Origin: Ignavibacteria bacterium
GTDB lineage: Bacteria > Bacteroidota > Ignavibacteria > Kapaibacteriales > UBA961
DNA length: 62,458 nucleotides
Direction: 5' to 3'
Assembly (NCBI GenBank): GCA_947491315.1
Contig: CANLII010000012.1
Coordinates: 1 to 62,458 of the forward strand
Shown: in pieces, positions 37,093 to 47,104 of the stretch
Layout of the letters: every line of letters begins with the position of its first letter
Numbering within the stretch: the first letter of the stretch is position 1
Notes under the pieces: generated by a model
Database searches by the model: none
The model's input: only the letters and a program-made list of their open reading frames with translations
What the model was told of the DNA's origin: nothing
Program-made: the position numbers and the translations under genes

Positions 37093-40000
37093 TTACTTTT
37101 TGATTTTCTTAATGATGGTTGACTTATTATATAGTGTGACTGATAAAACATTTTTGTCAAGAATCAAGTATCTTGGCTGCTGTGAGTAATAGCCAAATCC
37201 ATGGTAAAACTCAATCAATCTTTTCTTCCCAGACTTCAGGTGCATAACTGCATGAGTAATGATTTCTTTATCGTCGATTTGTAACATTTCCGCATTTGAT
37301 GGAATTGAATATGAAAATGTTCTGAGTGAATCTTTACATGAGCCAACCATAAGCCACAATTCTTGTTTTTCCTTACTAGGGAACATAATCATAGATCTTG
37401 CTTCATTAGGTACAAAGAATCCTGATTGCGTGTTAGGTATAGGACTAAAGCTCCCATTACCATCACCTAATAATATTTCTCCGATTCCAGCATCATATCT
37501 CCACGCATCTCTATCAGGTCCATAAAAATTACCTGCATGAAGTATATCAAGATTCCCATCACCATTAATATCAAAAACTTGGCTTCCAAACAATGGAGAT
37601 GCTTGAGAAATAACTGGAAGTGGCTTAATCGTGAAAGGATTTTTTCCATTATTAACCAGAACCACGCTATTGCCCATTGAACTTTTCAGATAGTGAGCTT
37701 TATTAAAAGCATCTTTTCCACCAAATAGTTCCTCAAGACTAACTTTTGCAATATCCTCTATATTGATATGAAGTTTTCTGAGTGTTGGAATCTGATTTAT
37801 CAAACTACCAACAGTACGCGAAGGATATCGAACTCCATGTTCATAATAACTCTGGATATATTCAATACTACCATTATCGTCAAAATCAGCACTAAATAGT
37901 TCAAATGGGTATGTATTGCAGGGTTCCTCATATCTTCTATTTATACCTACATTTCCAATGATATAATCCATATCGCCATCATTATCAATATCTCCGGCAT
38001 TTATGCTATTCCACATTCCAGATGTGGTATCAATACCAAACTCAGCAGATTTATCATAAAACACCCCTTCATTATTTTGAAGTAGAAGAATTTTCATCCA
38101 CTCGCCAACAACAATGAGATCCTTATCTCCATCATTGTCAAAGTCAGTCCATAATGCAGACTTGACTCTACCCGGTTGCATAAGCGGATTCGCAAGATAA
38201 CTTGTCACATCACTAAAAATTCCACCAGTATTTAATAAAAGATAACTACGGGGCTCTTTGTAAAATGCACCCGGGATACTTCTCCCCCCTACAAACAAAT
38301 CAATATCGCCATCATTATCAATATCACTTCCAATCACACAAGACTTGCCTATTGGCATATCTGGCAGAGAGCTTTTCGTAAAGCTCCCCTTGCCATCATT
38401 AATATATAATCTGTCTTGTAATAGAGATGGATTATCAATAGACATTTCATTCCCACCACTGGCAACATACATATCGAGATCACCATCTAATTCAACATCC
38501 AGTAGTAGTATTCCTTGGTCTTCAAAGAGTGAATCAATATGAAATACCTCTTGGGTACTTGCTTTTGTAAATTTTCCCGGCATATGTTGATAGAAAATTG
38601 AAAGCGGAGATCCTTGCGGACCTCCTATAACAACATCATATAATCCATTGCCATCAAGATCTCCTGATGCAAGAGCTGGACCATTGATCGAAATCTGATT
38701 CGGCAATAGCCTCTCATGATAAAAATCATCATGGGAATTTTCAATATGTAAAAATGCAATTGCACCCGAATCACTATGAGTTATCTCTTTTACAAGAGTT
38801 TGAACAACATTTTCTTTTGCTTCTATCTCTCTGGCATTATGTTGGAATAATTTTACATGTTGATTTACTTTTACTTTATTCAATTTTTGTTGTTTTCCTC
38901 CTGGCCAAGTGACTATCAGCTCATCAATAATCTTATTCTGCCCGAGACCAAAATGAGCTATTGGGGCTACTCCAGAAGCGAAGCCTCTTGTAGCTGCTAA
39001 TTCAACCATTTGAGTTTGATTTCCAGTCTTTATTTGGATTCTTGTGCCAATACCCTGTGTATTCTTTGTATTCCCAATACAACTGACTTTTAGATAACTG
39101 TGATTGCCGGCATTCATCATTGTATTTTCATATAGAACAGCAATCGTATCAATATTGTTTAGAATCAAATCAATATCACCATCATTATCAAAGTCAGCAA
39201 AAGATGAAGAGCATGTATTATATGGTATGTTCATTCCCCAGTCATTTGTCACTTTGCTAAAGGTAAGATCACCATTATTCCTAAATAGATAATTGGGTAC
39301 TTGGGTTCTTTTCACATCACGGATAAGCTTTCCTATATCAAATTCCTCTGCCAACTCTCGCATATCAACTTTTTTATTTGATGCCTCTGAAAGTTTTTGA
39401 TATCCCTTATCTCGTAATTGTTGCATCATTTCATGAGTCACTCCCAATCTTCGTAAATCTTTATCCATAATGTCCCAGTTAAGACCATTAGCGACAAATA
39501 AATCCTTATTACCATCAAGATTGAAATCGGCAAAGAAAACAGTCCATGACCATTCCGTTGCATCAACTCCCGACATCTGGGCGATATCACTAAATCTTCC
39601 ATTTCCACGATTTAATTGCAGAGTATTTTGAATGAATTGCGAAGAATCAAATGTTGAATTATATGTCGTGAAATTATCAAACTGTGAATTGATGCGTTCA
39701 TGTGTCTCAGGAAGCATATCAACAACAATGATGTCAAGTAAATTGTCATTATTGAAATCAGCAATATCATTCCCCATTCCAAACATCACTGTATGCGGTA
39801 ATTCTTTTCTTGTACTTCTTTCGAATTTCCCATTCTTACTATTTATGTATAAGTAATCTTTTTCTTCAAAGTCATTTGCGATATAAATATCAGGCCATCC
39901 ATCATTATTGATATCCGCAGCAGTTGCACTCAATCCAAATCCTTTATGATGTATTCCAGCAGATTCGGTTATATCTGTAAATGTATTGTCACCATTGTTT

Positions 40001-40683
40001 CTCATAAGAATGGGCGTAACACCTTCATGTTTGAACCCAACTCTGGAAAATCCATTATTCACGATCATGACATCCAAATCCCCGTCCAAGTCATAATCAA
40101 AAAATGTAGATTGAATACCATTACCAATTGTTGCTAATCCAAATTCTTTTGCTTTTTCGGTAAAAACGCCGTTTCCATCATTTATGAAAAGCTTATTTGG
40201 TTCCTGATTGTATTTAGTCACATAAATATCAAGATCACCGTCGCCATCTATATCAACCATTGTAGAACCAAAACTATATCCAGCTGAATCAGTTACCCCG
40301 GCTGAAGAAGGAGCCTCTTCAAATTTTAGATTACCCTTATTAATAAATAATGAATTCTTCCCTAGAAAACTCGTAAGATAAATATCTATGAGACCATCGC
40401 CATTAATATCTCCAACAGATGTACCCCCACTAGCAATGGTAAATAACCTACTCTCTTTTTTTAAATCTGGAGGTCCGGGAGTTAAATTCAAAAACTTTAT
40501 ACCAGAAGCTGAGGAATCTATTTCCTTGAAAATTGGTATGCTCGATTGTAGTGTATTGTCCTTTTTCTTTTGTGCATTAACTAACGATAGCACTGAAATG
40601 AGAGTAAAAAAACATACTACAACAAATCTAGAGTAATGGTTTATCATCCGCTGTATTGTGAAAGCTCTCTTCATATTCATCAT
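37093..40683 (-). CDS. FG-GAP/VCBS repeat protein with ASPIC/UnbV domain (CRTAC1-like)
   Basis: 1196 residues with a signal segment (about 15-38, ending VNAQ). At least thirteen FG-GAP-type blades carry calcium-loop motifs of the form DxDxDGxxD (e.g. DINGDGLIDIYL, DIDGDGDLDIYV, DFDNDGDIDLIL, DIDNDGDIDLFV), in two sets. Between them (about 545-625) is an ASPIC/UnbV domain with GIGTRIQIKTG and HFGLGQNKIIDELIVTWPGGK. This is the usual layout of large exported CRTAC1-type proteins in Bacteroidota: two beta-propellers stabilised by calcium. No T9SS tail is seen. Function unknown; a binding or adhesive role is likely. A small lipoprotein gene follows in the same operon. Confidence 0.88.
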   Translation of the reverse strand: MMNMKRAFTIQRMINHYSRFVVVCFFTLISVLSLVNAQKKKDNTLQSSIPIFKEIDSSASGIKFLNLTPGPPDLKKESRLFTIASGGTSVGDINGDGLIDIYLTSFLGKNSLFINKGNLKFEEAPSSAGVTDSAGYSFGSTMVDIDGDGDLDIYVTKYNQEPNKLFINDGNGVFTEKAKEFGLATIGNGIQSTFFDYDLDGDLDVMIVNNGFSRVGFKHEGVTPILMRNNGDNTFTDITESAGIHHKGFGLSATAADINNDGWPDIYIANDFEEKDYLYINSKNGKFERSTRKELPHTVMFGMGNDIADFNNDNLLDIIVVDMLPETHERINSQFDNFTTYNSTFDSSQFIQNTLQLNRGNGRFSDIAQMSGVDATEWSWTVFFADFNLDGNKDLFVANGLNWDIMDKDLRRLGVTHEMMQQLRDKGYQKLSEASNKKVDMRELAEEFDIGKLIRDVKRTQVPNYLFRNNGDLTFSKVTNDWGMNIPYNTCSSSFADFDNDGDIDLILNNIDTIAVLYENTMMNAGNHSYLKVSCIGNTKNTQGIGTRIQIKTGNQTQMVELAATRGFASGVAPIAHFGLGQNKIIDELIVTWPGGKQQKLNKVKVNQHVKLFQHNAREIEAKENVVQTLVKEITHSDSGAIAFLHIENSHDDFYHERLLPNQISINGPALASGDLDGNGLYDVVIGGPQGSPLSIFYQHMPGKFTKASTQEVFHIDSLFEDQGILLLDVELDGDLDMYVASGGNEMSIDNPSLLQDRLYINDGKGSFTKSSLPDMPIGKSCVIGSDIDNDGDIDLFVGGRSIPGAFYKEPRSYLLLNTGGIFSDVTSYLANPLMQPGRVKSALWTDFDNDGDKDLIVVGEWMKILLLQNNEGVFYDKSAEFGIDTTSGMWNSINAGDIDNDGDMDYIIGNVGINRRYEEPCNTYPFELFSADFDDNGSIEYIQSYYEHGVRYPSRTVGSLINQIPTLRKLHINIEDIAKVSLEELFGGKDAFNKAHYLKSSMGNSVVLVNNGKNPFTIKPLPVISQASPLFGSQVFDINGDGNLDILHAGNFYGPDRDAWRYDAGIGEILLGDGNGSFSPIPNTQSGFFVPNEARSMIMFPSKEKQELWLMVGSCKDSLRTFSYSIPSNAEMLQIDDKEIITHAVMHLKSGKKRLIEFYHGFGYYSQQPRYLILDKNVLSVTLYNKSTIIKKIKK

Positions 40684-40752
40684 TGTGTGATTGATTTAGT
40701 TTCAAACATTCTGCAATTGGAAAGTTGATGGGTGCTCAAGAACGAACGAGAA

Positions 40753-40760
40753 CAAATATA
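40753..40760 (-). promoter_or_regulatory. Possible -7 element for the FG-GAP operon
   Basis: The minus strand reads TATATTTG, matching TAnnTTTG, 70 bases before the ATG at 40683. A TTG lies 15 bases further upstream, closer than usual. Confidence 0.35.
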
Positions 40761-40782
40761 TGTCATAGATTAACTCAATCAC

Positions 40783-42372
40783 CTATTCTGTATCAATCCC
40801 GACGCCTATATGTCGTGGAATAGCATATCTATGTTTTTTTATGGTGGAAATTGCGAATGAAGTGGATAACACAATGCCACTATAAGATTGTTCCTGAAGT
40901 CCATGTGCATATTCAATGCGCAAATATGGAAAGGATTGCAGGCCGGCAATATTGTCACCCGAAATCACCAATCCCAATCCCAATGCGGACGACCATTGTG
41001 TTCCAAACAGTGGGTCTCCAGCATTCCATACTGTTCCTGCATCCGTAAATCCAGTCATTCCCAATCGAAGATTCATTGGCAAAGCGACTAAATCCGCACG
41101 ACATTCCAAGGTCGCAGCCATTCGATTCAATCCAAATCGACGATTGAGTGGAATTCCACGAACTCCATTGTCATTATCCAATGTTAATTGTCTAAAACCA
41201 TCCCAATTCCATATACTTCTTTGACTAAAAAAACCAATTATTGCCATATTAGACATTGGATTCCAATGTCCGACAGCATCAATCTCCAGCGCGGTATTTA
41301 TTGGAATTCCCTTCGATATCCCGCTTCCCGCAGAAACAGAACCGGCAAGATAGAGCTGATTTTTCAGCATGAGATCGCTTTGTTCCAAAAATCCACCTAC
41401 ATAATAATAGGAATTGCCTGAATTCCCATTAAATGGCATAATTCTACCCAAAACGGCGGTTCCCCATGCTCCAATTGGAATATCGCGCTCATTTAAGGTA
41501 ATGGTGCGATCTGCCAATGAGCCAAAACCCAATAATACTGATTGCGTATTGTCAAATGCCTGTACTGTTTTTACATTTCCTCTTTCTGCTTGCTTGGAAT
41601 TCACAAGAAGCGTAAAGAACAGATCATCACGACGAGGCAGGAGCCATCCACCCCAAGCGGATATTTCTTGCGCTTTAAATGAGATTTTTTCAGGATTTTC
41701 GCCATTAAACACAAAATCAATGCCTTGTCCGCTATTGAACCGTGCACCATAAAACATCCCACCTGTCGGATGAGGAGTTTTGGAAATATCCAAACTCAAT
41801 TCAGTGGTGAGCGAATGTGAGCGAAGATTAAAACCCAAGCTGAGCGGCAGATCAAAAGCCGTATTCCAATGAAATCCCGTAATTCCTTGCATTCCGATGC
41901 CAAGTTCTGTGCGATTGCGAATATCCAGCAGCATGTTCATGGCATGACCGAATAGTCTTTTCGACTCAAATCTCGCTCCCAAAGCCGATTCTTCACCACC
42001 GATATTGACCAAGAGTCCCGGACCATAAGTCGGCAATTCCTCACGAACAACGATATATGGGGTGCAATGTCTACTATCCACCGAATCAATTTCTATTCTC
42101 ACCGACTGAAATACACCCGACCTTCTCAAAGCTTGTTCTGCTTTGTCCAAAGACCAGGCATCAGTTTCCTCACCGACTTGCAAACCGGATATGGTCATAT
42201 ACTCCGCATCGCGTAAATTGCCGATGAAATCGAGTCTGAAGCGATTGAAGGTTGAAAGTGATTGTTTCTCTCTTTCCACCACAATAGAATCCATCATTAG
42301 ACCTTGTTGGGCCTGAATGGAGCCGAGCAGAAGAAACAATTGGAACAATACTATAAAAATGGTGTTATTCAT
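40783..42372 (-). CDS. POTRA / 16-stranded barrel outer membrane protein (BamA/TamA superfamily)
   Basis: 529 residues from ATG 42372, which puts the signal peptide MNNTIFIVLFQLFLLLGSIQAQ at the N-terminus; a TTG at 42411 would give an unlikely leader. A single POTRA-like segment lies at about 35-110 (LQVGEETDAWSLDKAEQALRRSGVFQSVRIEID). The rest is a beta-barrel with a C-terminal aromatic-rich region and RFG...AMAATLEC / FTDAGTVW motifs typical of BamA/TamA/patatin-barrel proteins. It is much shorter than BamA (five POTRAs), so it is probably a specialised outer-membrane transporter or assembly factor. Monocistronic, divergent from the IgGFc gene. Confidence 0.75.
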   Translation of the reverse strand: MNNTIFIVLFQLFLLLGSIQAQQGLMMDSIVVEREKQSLSTFNRFRLDFIGNLRDAEYMTISGLQVGEETDAWSLDKAEQALRRSGVFQSVRIEIDSVDSRHCTPYIVVREELPTYGPGLLVNIGGEESALGARFESKRLFGHAMNMLLDIRNRTELGIGMQGITGFHWNTAFDLPLSLGFNLRSHSLTTELSLDISKTPHPTGGMFYGARFNSGQGIDFVFNGENPEKISFKAQEISAWGGWLLPRRDDLFFTLLVNSKQAERGNVKTVQAFDNTQSVLLGFGSLADRTITLNERDIPIGAWGTAVLGRIMPFNGNSGNSYYYVGGFLEQSDLMLKNQLYLAGSVSAGSGISKGIPINTALEIDAVGHWNPMSNMAIIGFFSQRSIWNWDGFRQLTLDNDNGVRGIPLNRRFGLNRMAATLECRADLVALPMNLRLGMTGFTDAGTVWNAGDPLFGTQWSSALGLGLVISGDNIAGLQSFPYLRIEYAHGLQEQSYSGIVLSTSFAISTIKKHRYAIPRHIGVGIDTE

Positions 42373-42465
42373 TGATGTAAAGTTAATCGAGATTGGGTAA
42401 ATTTCACACAAATGTCATGCCTTACTCGTCGCTAGGACCACTTTTTCCACATTGATTTCCAGTCA

Positions 42466-45400
42466 ATGCACAACATTCTCATCATATTGATTTCCATTTT
42501 TTCCTTTTTGGAAGTATGTCCTATACTTGCACAAGGCGGTGGAAACAGTAAGGGCAAAGAATTTTGGCTGACATTCATTCCGAATATCCATCGTGGCGTG
42601 GGATCCATTCCCGGTTCGCCGGCAGATCTTGAAAGGCGCTCGGATTCTCTCTACATATTCATCGCCGCAGAGGTTCCAACCACGGGTAGAATCACATATC
42701 GTGATATTTTCAATCGACAATATATCCGCAATTTCACGATTTCCAATCCAACACAAATCTATTCATTCAGTGTGATGTGGGATGGATTTGAATTGGTGGG
42801 TGTAAATAATAGCAATGAATTATTGCCCGATGGGGGTCAAACAGAAAAGATAGCCGCACAATCATTCAAAGTGGAAACAGATAATGATGTGATGGTCTAT
42901 GCTTTGAATCAAGCATGGACAACCAGCGATGCTTTTTTGGTTTTGCCAAGACCTGCACTCGAAAGAGATTATTATGTGATGTCCTATCCATCCGATAATA
43001 TCATAGATGATAGAACGGGTAGATTATCCATAGGAAGCACGCCATCGCAATGTGCAATTGTGGCGGTGGAAGACAATACCCGCATAACGATTGCACCAAC
43101 AGCTCCCATGTTATTTGGTGGAAGAAATCCCACTCCGATTGTACTCAATAAAGGCGATGTGTATTTGGTACAATCCCTTCCGAGTATAAGTATCAATTAC
43201 GATTTGACTGGCACAAATATAAGTTCTGATAAACCGATTGCTGTATTTGCCGGACATCAGCGTGCGCGCATTCCCCAAGATGGTGGTTTTGATTTGAATT
43301 CAAGAGATTGTCTTGTGGAGCAAATGGTGCCAACAACCAATTATGGAAAGAGTGCATTTCTCACTCCATATCCTTTGCCCCAGGATGCCTCAACCGTTGG
43401 TTGGGATGTATACCGCGTTCTTGCGGCGATGGACAGCACTGTGATTTATGTGGATTCCAATCGAGTTGCCACATTGAATGCCGGACAATTTTTCTCCGGG
43501 AGATTGACAAGAGCCGCTGAAATGTATAGTGATAAACCATTCATGGTGGCGCAGTATAAGAAGACATCATCAACAGGAAATACGGGTCTTGCAAACAGCG
43601 ATCCATTCATGATGATGATTCCGCCATATGAACAATTTCTTCCTTCCTATCGATTCATCAGCGCTCAAGCCGTTCAATTGAATTCGAATTTTGAACGAGT
43701 GAAAGTGTACAATTTTCAATATGTGAATATTGTTGCACCTCAAACTGTCATCGACAAAGTTGTATTGGATGGAGCGACAGTTCCGGCAAATCAATTCACG
43801 CGCATAGGTGGATCTCGGTTTTATTATGCAACCATACAAATCACCGATGGAGTTCATACTGTTTCTGCACCTGAACCAATTGGAATCTATGTGTATGGAT
43901 ATGGTCCTGCGAATTCCTATGGCTATATCGGCGGAATGAGTTTTACGCTTTTTGATTTCAGACCTCCGACCATACTATCCAAACAGGATTGTAATACTAT
44001 TCGCGGAATGGTATTTGATTCTTCGGCAACTGATTCACGAATCAGAAGTATTGACATTGAATCTCAAAATAATGTTCTAGTCAATGTAGGCGATGTCTCA
44101 GGCTTGCCTGATTCAGTGGCATTTGATGCTACAATCATTGATCCTTATTTGGATGCATCATTTATCTTGATTGCGAAAGATTCAGCAGGATATTCCACAC
44201 GCAAACAATTTGATTTGCCGGGATTCACGGTTTTGGTTGAAGGGGATTCCATGCCGGTATCCATACGAAAGGATGGTCCGATCAAAAGAGAATTCTGTTT
44301 CCCCATTACACTTTCCAATACAGGCAAATTCCCTCAGGTGATTGATCGCATCAAGATTGAAGATGCAGGATCGGTGTCCGTAAGACTCAATTCAACATTA
44401 CCAATCACGATTCCACCGGGAAAGACAATCGACATTTCCATTTGTGCTATCGGTGATTCAATTGGAGTTAATGCTGCACGGATCATTCTTGAGAATGCTT
44501 GCGCTTCAAGACATGTTGTGGATTTATTCGTAACAACAAATGCAGACATCACGCCACCTGTGATTACTGCAGACAAAAGTGATTGCGGTATTCCTGTCAC
44601 ATTTTACATCAGTGATGAAACGCTCATTGATTCTGGTTTGGACAGCATAAGTGTGGACCAAAATGGAACAATCAATTGTGCTATTGATATCAAACAAAAT
44701 GGTGATCGTGCGACAGTTTCTGTTTCCATTATTGATCAATATCAAGACGCAAAATATACAATCATTGTAACGGATAAAGCAGGCAATCGTAGAGTCCTTT
44801 CTGATTCTGTTTCGGGTCTTACAATCAAGATTCGAGACCTAGAAAATAATGAAATTTCAGTTATTGATTTTGACTCAACCGCACTGGGAATCACAAAATG
44901 TGATACAATCATGATTGAAAATACAGGTAGATTTACGATCATTATACCACATGTATTCATGTCGAGAAATCTTGCATTCAGCATTCCCGTTACGCAAATG
45001 CCTCTCACATTGGAGCCCGGCGAGAAAAATGCACTCGCGATTTGTTATCATCCATTGATTGCTTCGAATGATATTGATACGATGGAAAGAGACACTGTTG
45101 GGATATATTATGGTTGTTCGGAAAAACTGATTCCATTATCAGGTATTGGTGTGAAGATTCTTGGTATAACAGGAACGAATTGCGATGTCATACTCCGCAG
45201 TGAAATTGTTACTGTTCCAGGTTTGATTGCTGGACCATATCCACATCCATTACAGGATCATGGAAATATCGATATTGGTATCAATGTGTCGGGTCAAGTG
45301 AGCGTAAAGATGCGCAATGCATTCAATCCAATGGAGACAATCATTCTCCATAATGGATTTATGATGTTCGGTTCCTATACTATTTCATTCTCAACGGAAA

Positions 45401-45480
45401 AAATGTCATCAGGACTTTGGACAATGGAAATCATGATACCCGAGGGTATTCAAACAATTCCAATGTTGATCACAAAATAA
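42466..45480 (+). CDS. IgGFc-binding-domain protein, T9SS-secreted
   Basis: 1004 residues with a signal peptide (about 1-22, ending ILAQ). The N-terminal ~30-480 matches the IgGFc_binding domain widespread in Bacteroidota surface proteins, beginning GKEFWLTFIPN and including DNDVMVYALNQ, ALERDYYVMSYP and SSDKPIAVFAGHQ. The middle contains beta-sandwich segments with paired cysteines and a choice-of-anchor-D-like stretch (ENTGRFTIIIPHVF ... LEPGEKNALAICYHP). The C-terminal ~70 residues (GPYPHPLQDHGNIDIGI ... SSGLWTMEIMI) are a T9SS sorting domain. Probably a surface adhesin; antibody binding is only the family name and is not implied. Confidence 0.85.
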   Translation: MHNILIILISIFSFLEVCPILAQGGGNSKGKEFWLTFIPNIHRGVGSIPGSPADLERRSDSLYIFIAAEVPTTGRITYRDIFNRQYIRNFTISNPTQIYSFSVMWDGFELVGVNNSNELLPDGGQTEKIAAQSFKVETDNDVMVYALNQAWTTSDAFLVLPRPALERDYYVMSYPSDNIIDDRTGRLSIGSTPSQCAIVAVEDNTRITIAPTAPMLFGGRNPTPIVLNKGDVYLVQSLPSISINYDLTGTNISSDKPIAVFAGHQRARIPQDGGFDLNSRDCLVEQMVPTTNYGKSAFLTPYPLPQDASTVGWDVYRVLAAMDSTVIYVDSNRVATLNAGQFFSGRLTRAAEMYSDKPFMVAQYKKTSSTGNTGLANSDPFMMMIPPYEQFLPSYRFISAQAVQLNSNFERVKVYNFQYVNIVAPQTVIDKVVLDGATVPANQFTRIGGSRFYYATIQITDGVHTVSAPEPIGIYVYGYGPANSYGYIGGMSFTLFDFRPPTILSKQDCNTIRGMVFDSSATDSRIRSIDIESQNNVLVNVGDVSGLPDSVAFDATIIDPYLDASFILIAKDSAGYSTRKQFDLPGFTVLVEGDSMPVSIRKDGPIKREFCFPITLSNTGKFPQVIDRIKIEDAGSVSVRLNSTLPITIPPGKTIDISICAIGDSIGVNAARIILENACASRHVVDLFVTTNADITPPVITADKSDCGIPVTFYISDETLIDSGLDSISVDQNGTINCAIDIKQNGDRATVSVSIIDQYQDAKYTIIVTDKAGNRRVLSDSVSGLTIKIRDLENNEISVIDFDSTALGITKCDTIMIENTGRFTIIIPHVFMSRNLAFSIPVTQMPLTLEPGEKNALAICYHPLIASNDIDTMERDTVGIYYGCSEKLIPLSGIGVKILGITGTNCDVILRSEIVTVPGLIAGPYPHPLQDHGNIDIGINVSGQVSVKMRNAFNPMETIILHNGFMMFGSYTISFSTEKMSSGLWTMEIMIPEGIQTIPMLITK

Positions 45481-45557
45481 ATTCTTGATATTTGTAGAAG
45501 TGCTGATGCTTGTTGGGGCATCAATAGCATATGGGTGTTTATCTATTTGAGGTGTAT

Positions 45558-46082
45558 ATGCGACTATATTACGCATTGTGTTTCTTGTGTGTATGTTCTA
45601 TCTCCGCTTGTCGGGAAGCAAAAACTACAAATGATGAAACCATAAATCTACAGGAATATGAATCCAAGCTTGATCAATCAGATGAACTTTCTGATAAAGA
45701 ACAAGAACTCCGACAATTAGAATTGGATTTGCAACAAAAAGAAGAAGAATTATCACGACAAGAATTATCGACTCCCGATCCTCAGATCATCGAGCCTGAA
45801 CCACCTCGTGCAACAATATCAGGAGGACTTACAGGTGATTATCCTGAAGCATCCAAACAATTGTTGACCGCGAATGAATTGCGTTATACTTCAAAAGAAG
45901 TTCTGGTCATCATGCGCAATGAAATCTTTGCGAGGCACGGCTATATCTTCAAGCGTGCGGATTTACATAATCACTTTGCCAAAAAGTCTTGGTATAATCC
46001 GCAACACAGTGATGTATCACATCTGCTCACACAAGTTGAAAAAGATAATATTCGCTTGATCAAAGCATTTGAAGATCTGTGA
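45558..46082 (+). CDS. YARHG-domain lipoprotein
   Basis: 174 residues from ATG 45558, which has GAGG 7 bases upstream and gives a proper lipoprotein signal with lipobox ISAC; the in-frame ATG at 45531 would prefix nine residues. Residues ~35-70 form a charged coiled coil (ELSDKEQELRQLELDLQQKEEEL). The C-terminal ~80 residues are a YARHG domain with the signature RNEIFARHGY, which is found on extracellular or envelope proteins and may bind the cell wall. The M15 peptidase gene lies downstream on the same strand across a repeat block. Confidence 0.85.
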   Translation: MRLYYALCFLCVCSISACREAKTTNDETINLQEYESKLDQSDELSDKEQELRQLELDLQQKEEELSRQELSTPDPQIIEPEPPRATISGGLTGDYPEASKQLLTANELRYTSKEVLVIMRNEIFARHGYIFKRADLHNHFAKKSWYNPQHSDVSHLLTQVEKDNIRLIKAFEDL

Positions 46083-46099
46083 GGCGAAATTCCACTTGT

Positions 46100-46330
46100 T
46101 CGTCGAGCGAAGCCAAAGGGTGCAACCCGAGCGAAGCCGAGGTGTGATGTCAGCTCCGATGGGGTTATTGCGATGTCGCCCCGATGGGGCTATTGCGATG
46201 TCGCCCCGATGGGGCTATTATGATGTCGCCCCGATTGGGCTATTATGATGTCGGCCCCGATGGGGTTATTGCGATGTCGCCCCTCTGGGGCTATTATGAT
46301 GTCGCCCCTCTGGGGCTATTGCGATCCATT
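46100..46330 (+). repeat. GCCCC-NNN-GGGGC hairpin repeats, copy set 2
   Basis: Two degenerate GAGCGAAGCC units (about 46104-46142) are followed by about seven 25-bp units (46144-46326). Stem GCCCC/GGGGC is kept while the loop is GAT in some units and TCT in others, and a linker ATTGCGATGTC or ATTATGATGTC joins them. They fill the gap between the YARHG and M15 genes; nothing else is seen there. Confidence 0.9.
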
Positions 46331-46351
46331 TCTCATTTCTCATTCAACATT

Positions 46352-47101
46352 ATGATATCATTTTTTCTTCTTATCGCAATAAGCACATCTCTTCACGCAC
46401 AGATTCCTGATCCTGTGCGTATACTCATGAAATTCTATCCGCAGATTGTGAAGTATGAGAATAATCGCGTGTATTGCACGAATGGCGAATCATTTATGTA
46501 TGATGATGGGAAGAAGAAGAGTCCGCAAGAATTGCTAGACAATCCCGACATAGAAGATATGTTTACATACAAATATCAACGAGGTATGTTATCAGCACCA
46601 ATAGAACGATACTATGATCCGGGTAGAATCAGACATGAAGGATTGTTCAAAGCCATTTACGGAAAAATGAAGAATGAGGTTTCGAAGAATTTAACCAAAG
46701 TGATATGGTGTCCAAAAACAGCCCCACAAATGATTCGTATTTCCACTGTGAATGACATACACAAACGCGTGATGGACATTTCAAAAGAATTGGATGAATA
46801 TCCCGATTGGAAAAAGTATGTATCGAATATTGGTGGAACATTCAATTGGCGCAATATCGCAGGCACCAATCGAATCAGTTTCCATAGTTTCGGCATCACG
46901 ATGGATATCAATACCAAGCACTCACATTATTGGCAATGGGTTTGTAACTGCACCGATGAAAACAAAATCCTCACTTATCGCAATGCAATTCCACAAGGCA
47001 TCGTAGATATCTTCGAAAAGCATGGTTTTATATGGGGTGGAAAATGGTATCACTTCGATACCATGCATTTTGAATTCAGACCGGAATTGGTCTGGGGGTG
47101 A
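46352..47101 (+). CDS. M15-family D-Ala-D-Ala carboxypeptidase / peptidoglycan endopeptidase-like
   Basis: 249 residues from ATG 46352, which gives the signal peptide MISFFLLIAISTSLHAQ. The frame is open further upstream, but that part translates the hairpin repeats and is rejected. The zinc/catalytic pattern of M15 enzymes is present: SFHSFGITMDIN (metal His and Asp) and a C-terminal GGKWYHFDTMHFEFRPEL (catalytic Asp and final His). These enzymes trim peptidoglycan peptides in the periplasm. The upstream neighbour encodes a YARHG lipoprotein, consistent with an envelope role. Confidence 0.85.
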   Translation: MISFFLLIAISTSLHAQIPDPVRILMKFYPQIVKYENNRVYCTNGESFMYDDGKKKSPQELLDNPDIEDMFTYKYQRGMLSAPIERYYDPGRIRHEGLFKAIYGKMKNEVSKNLTKVIWCPKTAPQMIRISTVNDIHKRVMDISKELDEYPDWKKYVSNIGGTFNWRNIAGTNRISFHSFGITMDINTKHSHYWQWVCNCTDENKILTYRNAIPQGIVDIFEKHGFIWGGKWYHFDTMHFEFRPELVWG

Positions 47102-47104
47102 GGA

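Noticed and set aside
45501-45526. Hairpin TGATGC/GCATCA after the IgGFc gene as a terminator
   Set aside because: The stem is only 6 bp with an 8-base loop, and no T-run follows.
46144-46326. CRISPR array
   Set aside because: Units are contiguous with no unique spacers, the palindrome is inside the unit, and there are no cas genes.
46184-46351. N-terminal extension of the M15 peptidase through the repeats
   Set aside because: It translates the hairpin repeat (PDGAIMMSP-type residues). A proper signal peptide starts at ATG 46352.
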